8,077 nt of DNA from Paracoccaceae bacterium (GTDB lineage Bacteria > Pseudomonadota > Alphaproteobacteria > Rhodobacterales > Rhodobacteraceae): positions 1-8,077 of the forward strand of contig DLZA01000222.1 in the NCBI GenBank assembly GCA_003447515.1. Direction: 5' to 3'. Positions 7,216-8,077 of the stretch are shown in pieces; the first letter of the stretch is position 1; each line of letters opens with the position of its first letter. Below the pieces are notes generated by a model that did no database searches, was not told where the DNA came from, and was given only the letters and a program-made list of their open reading frames with translations. Both the position numbers and the translations under genes were made by a program.

Positions 7216-8077
7216 ATGACTACCGTTCCTGTCTCTGCTGGATTAAAAAACTGGTTGCTTCTAATTATGCTTGGCGTGATTTGGGGAGCAAGTTTCATGG
7301 GTTCTAAGTTTGCGCTAACAGGCCTTTCACCATTGTGGGTAGCCGCGTTACGCATATTGATTGGTGCTGTGGCCTTGACAATACTGGTCTACTCTCTGGG
7401 GCGCCGATTACCAGATTTGAAGGGAAAAACTGGGAAAAAAATTTGGGTACATGCGCTAGGAATGGCGGTATTCACAAATGCACTGCCGTTTACTTTGCTA
7501 TCTTGGGGGCAAATTTATGTAACTAGTAGCTTTGCAGGGATCACGATGGCTGTTGTGCCGCTATTGGTGTTGCCCCTGGCATATTTTCTAGTGCCTGGGG
7601 ATATGATGGGATGGCAAAAGGTGATCGGTTTTATCATTGGGTTTACTGGAACTGTTGTACTGATCGGATTGGACGCATTTCAAATCACGGGTGGCGATTG
7701 GGTGCCAATTGCCCGGCTGGCCTGTGTCATGGCAGCCTGTTGTTATGCTATTGGGTCAATCATCACACGTTTGTGCCCACCCACGTCCGCTATGGGGTTT
7801 GCGGCAGCAGGATTGATTTTGGCCGCAACAATTATAGTGCCAATCGCATTGATGGTAGAAGGGGTGCCAAGCATTGCACCCGTGCCCGCAATGTTAGGGG
7901 TCACCTTTTTAGGTTTGTTTACTACGGCCTTTGCCACAATAATATTAGTGACTATTATTAACTCAGCGGGACCAAGCTTCCTCAGCCTTGTGAATTACCA
8001 AGTGCCAATTTGGGCCGTGGTATTTGGCGTTGGCTTGCTAGGTGAAACTCTGCCTTCACAGTTTTTGTATGCATTGG
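7216..8077 (+). CDS. EamA/DMT-superfamily membrane transporter (second copy), 3' end beyond the window
   Basis: The frame runs uninterrupted for 287 codons from the ATG at 7216 to the window edge without a stop, so the C-terminus is missing, probably only about 15-25 residues by comparison with its neighbour. It has two EamA repeats and nine or more membrane segments. It is a clear paralogue of the 5847-6764 product. Shared stretches include GLKNWL and LGVIWG near the N-terminus, FAGI and LPLAY in the middle, and RLAC, CYAIGS, FAAA and MVEG in the second half. It also ends in the family's Y-x-V-P-x-W-x-V-x-F-G helix. The start is backed by a modest GGA at 7206-7208, 7 nt upstream, and by alignment with the paralogue. 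An export role for amino acids or similar metabolites is a family inference; the substrate is unknown. Confidence 0.9.
   Translation, partial: MTTVPVSAGLKNWLLLIMLGVIWGASFMGSKFALTGLSPLWVAALRILIGAVALTILVYSLGRRLPDLKGKTGKKIWVHALGMAVFTNALPFTLLSWGQIYVTSSFAGITMAVVPLLVLPLAYFLVPGDMMGWQKVIGFIIGFTGTVVLIGLDAFQITGGDWVPIARLACVMAACCYAIGSIITRLCPPTSAMGFAAAGLILAATIIVPIALMVEGVPSIAPVPAMLGVTFLGLFTTAFATIILVTIINSAGPSFLSLVNYQVPIWAVVFGVGLLGETLPSQFLYAL

Overview
The window looks like a chromosomal housekeeping region of an alphaproteobacterium, most likely a Rhodobacteraceae (roseobacter-type) genome of moderate GC. This is inferred from three things: a class II fumarase followed by a small RHH_4-type ribbon-helix-helix protein, paired Lrp/AsnC regulators divergent from ilvC, and the style of the CcdA, TusA and EamA proteins. 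No species can be named from the sequence alone. I see no mobile element, CRISPR array, rRNA or complete tRNA.

Layout. Positions 1-18 hold what may be the first codons of a minus-strand gene that leaves the window, preceded by a good Shine-Dalgarno. Positions 19-288 are a probable divergent promoter region. fumC (289-1680, +) is followed by a small RHH regulator (1796-2023, +). Positions 2024-2555 hold no gene I can assign, but contain a GC-rich hairpin, a 34-codon micro-ORF behind a perfect AGGAGG, and a long open frame with no good start. ccdA (2556-3308, -) and a tusA-like gene (3401-3631, +) diverge from one another. Two Lrp/AsnC genes (4167-4628 and 3715-4170, both -) overlap by 4 nt and diverge from ilvC (4760-5782, +). 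ilvC ends in a strong intrinsic terminator. Only 15 nt later begins an EamA/DMT exporter (5847-6764, +). After a 451-nt gap comes a second, paralogous EamA/DMT exporter (7216 to the window end, +), cut off by the edge.

How the genes relate. fumC serves the TCA cycle. CcdA and TusA both handle thiol chemistry: CcdA moves electrons across the membrane for cytochrome c maturation and TusA relays persulfide sulfur. The lrp pair and ilvC form a plausible regulator-target unit for branched-chain amino acids. Their shared intergenic region carries an 8-bp inverted repeat and several TTACA repeats that could be the operator. The two DMT proteins downstream could export amino acids or related metabolites, but their substrates cannot be read from the sequence.

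Most of the window is ordinary. The parts worth a second look are the unexplained 532-nt gap, the lrp-ilvC operator region, and the first DMT gene, which starts right after a terminator without a visible ribosome binding site.
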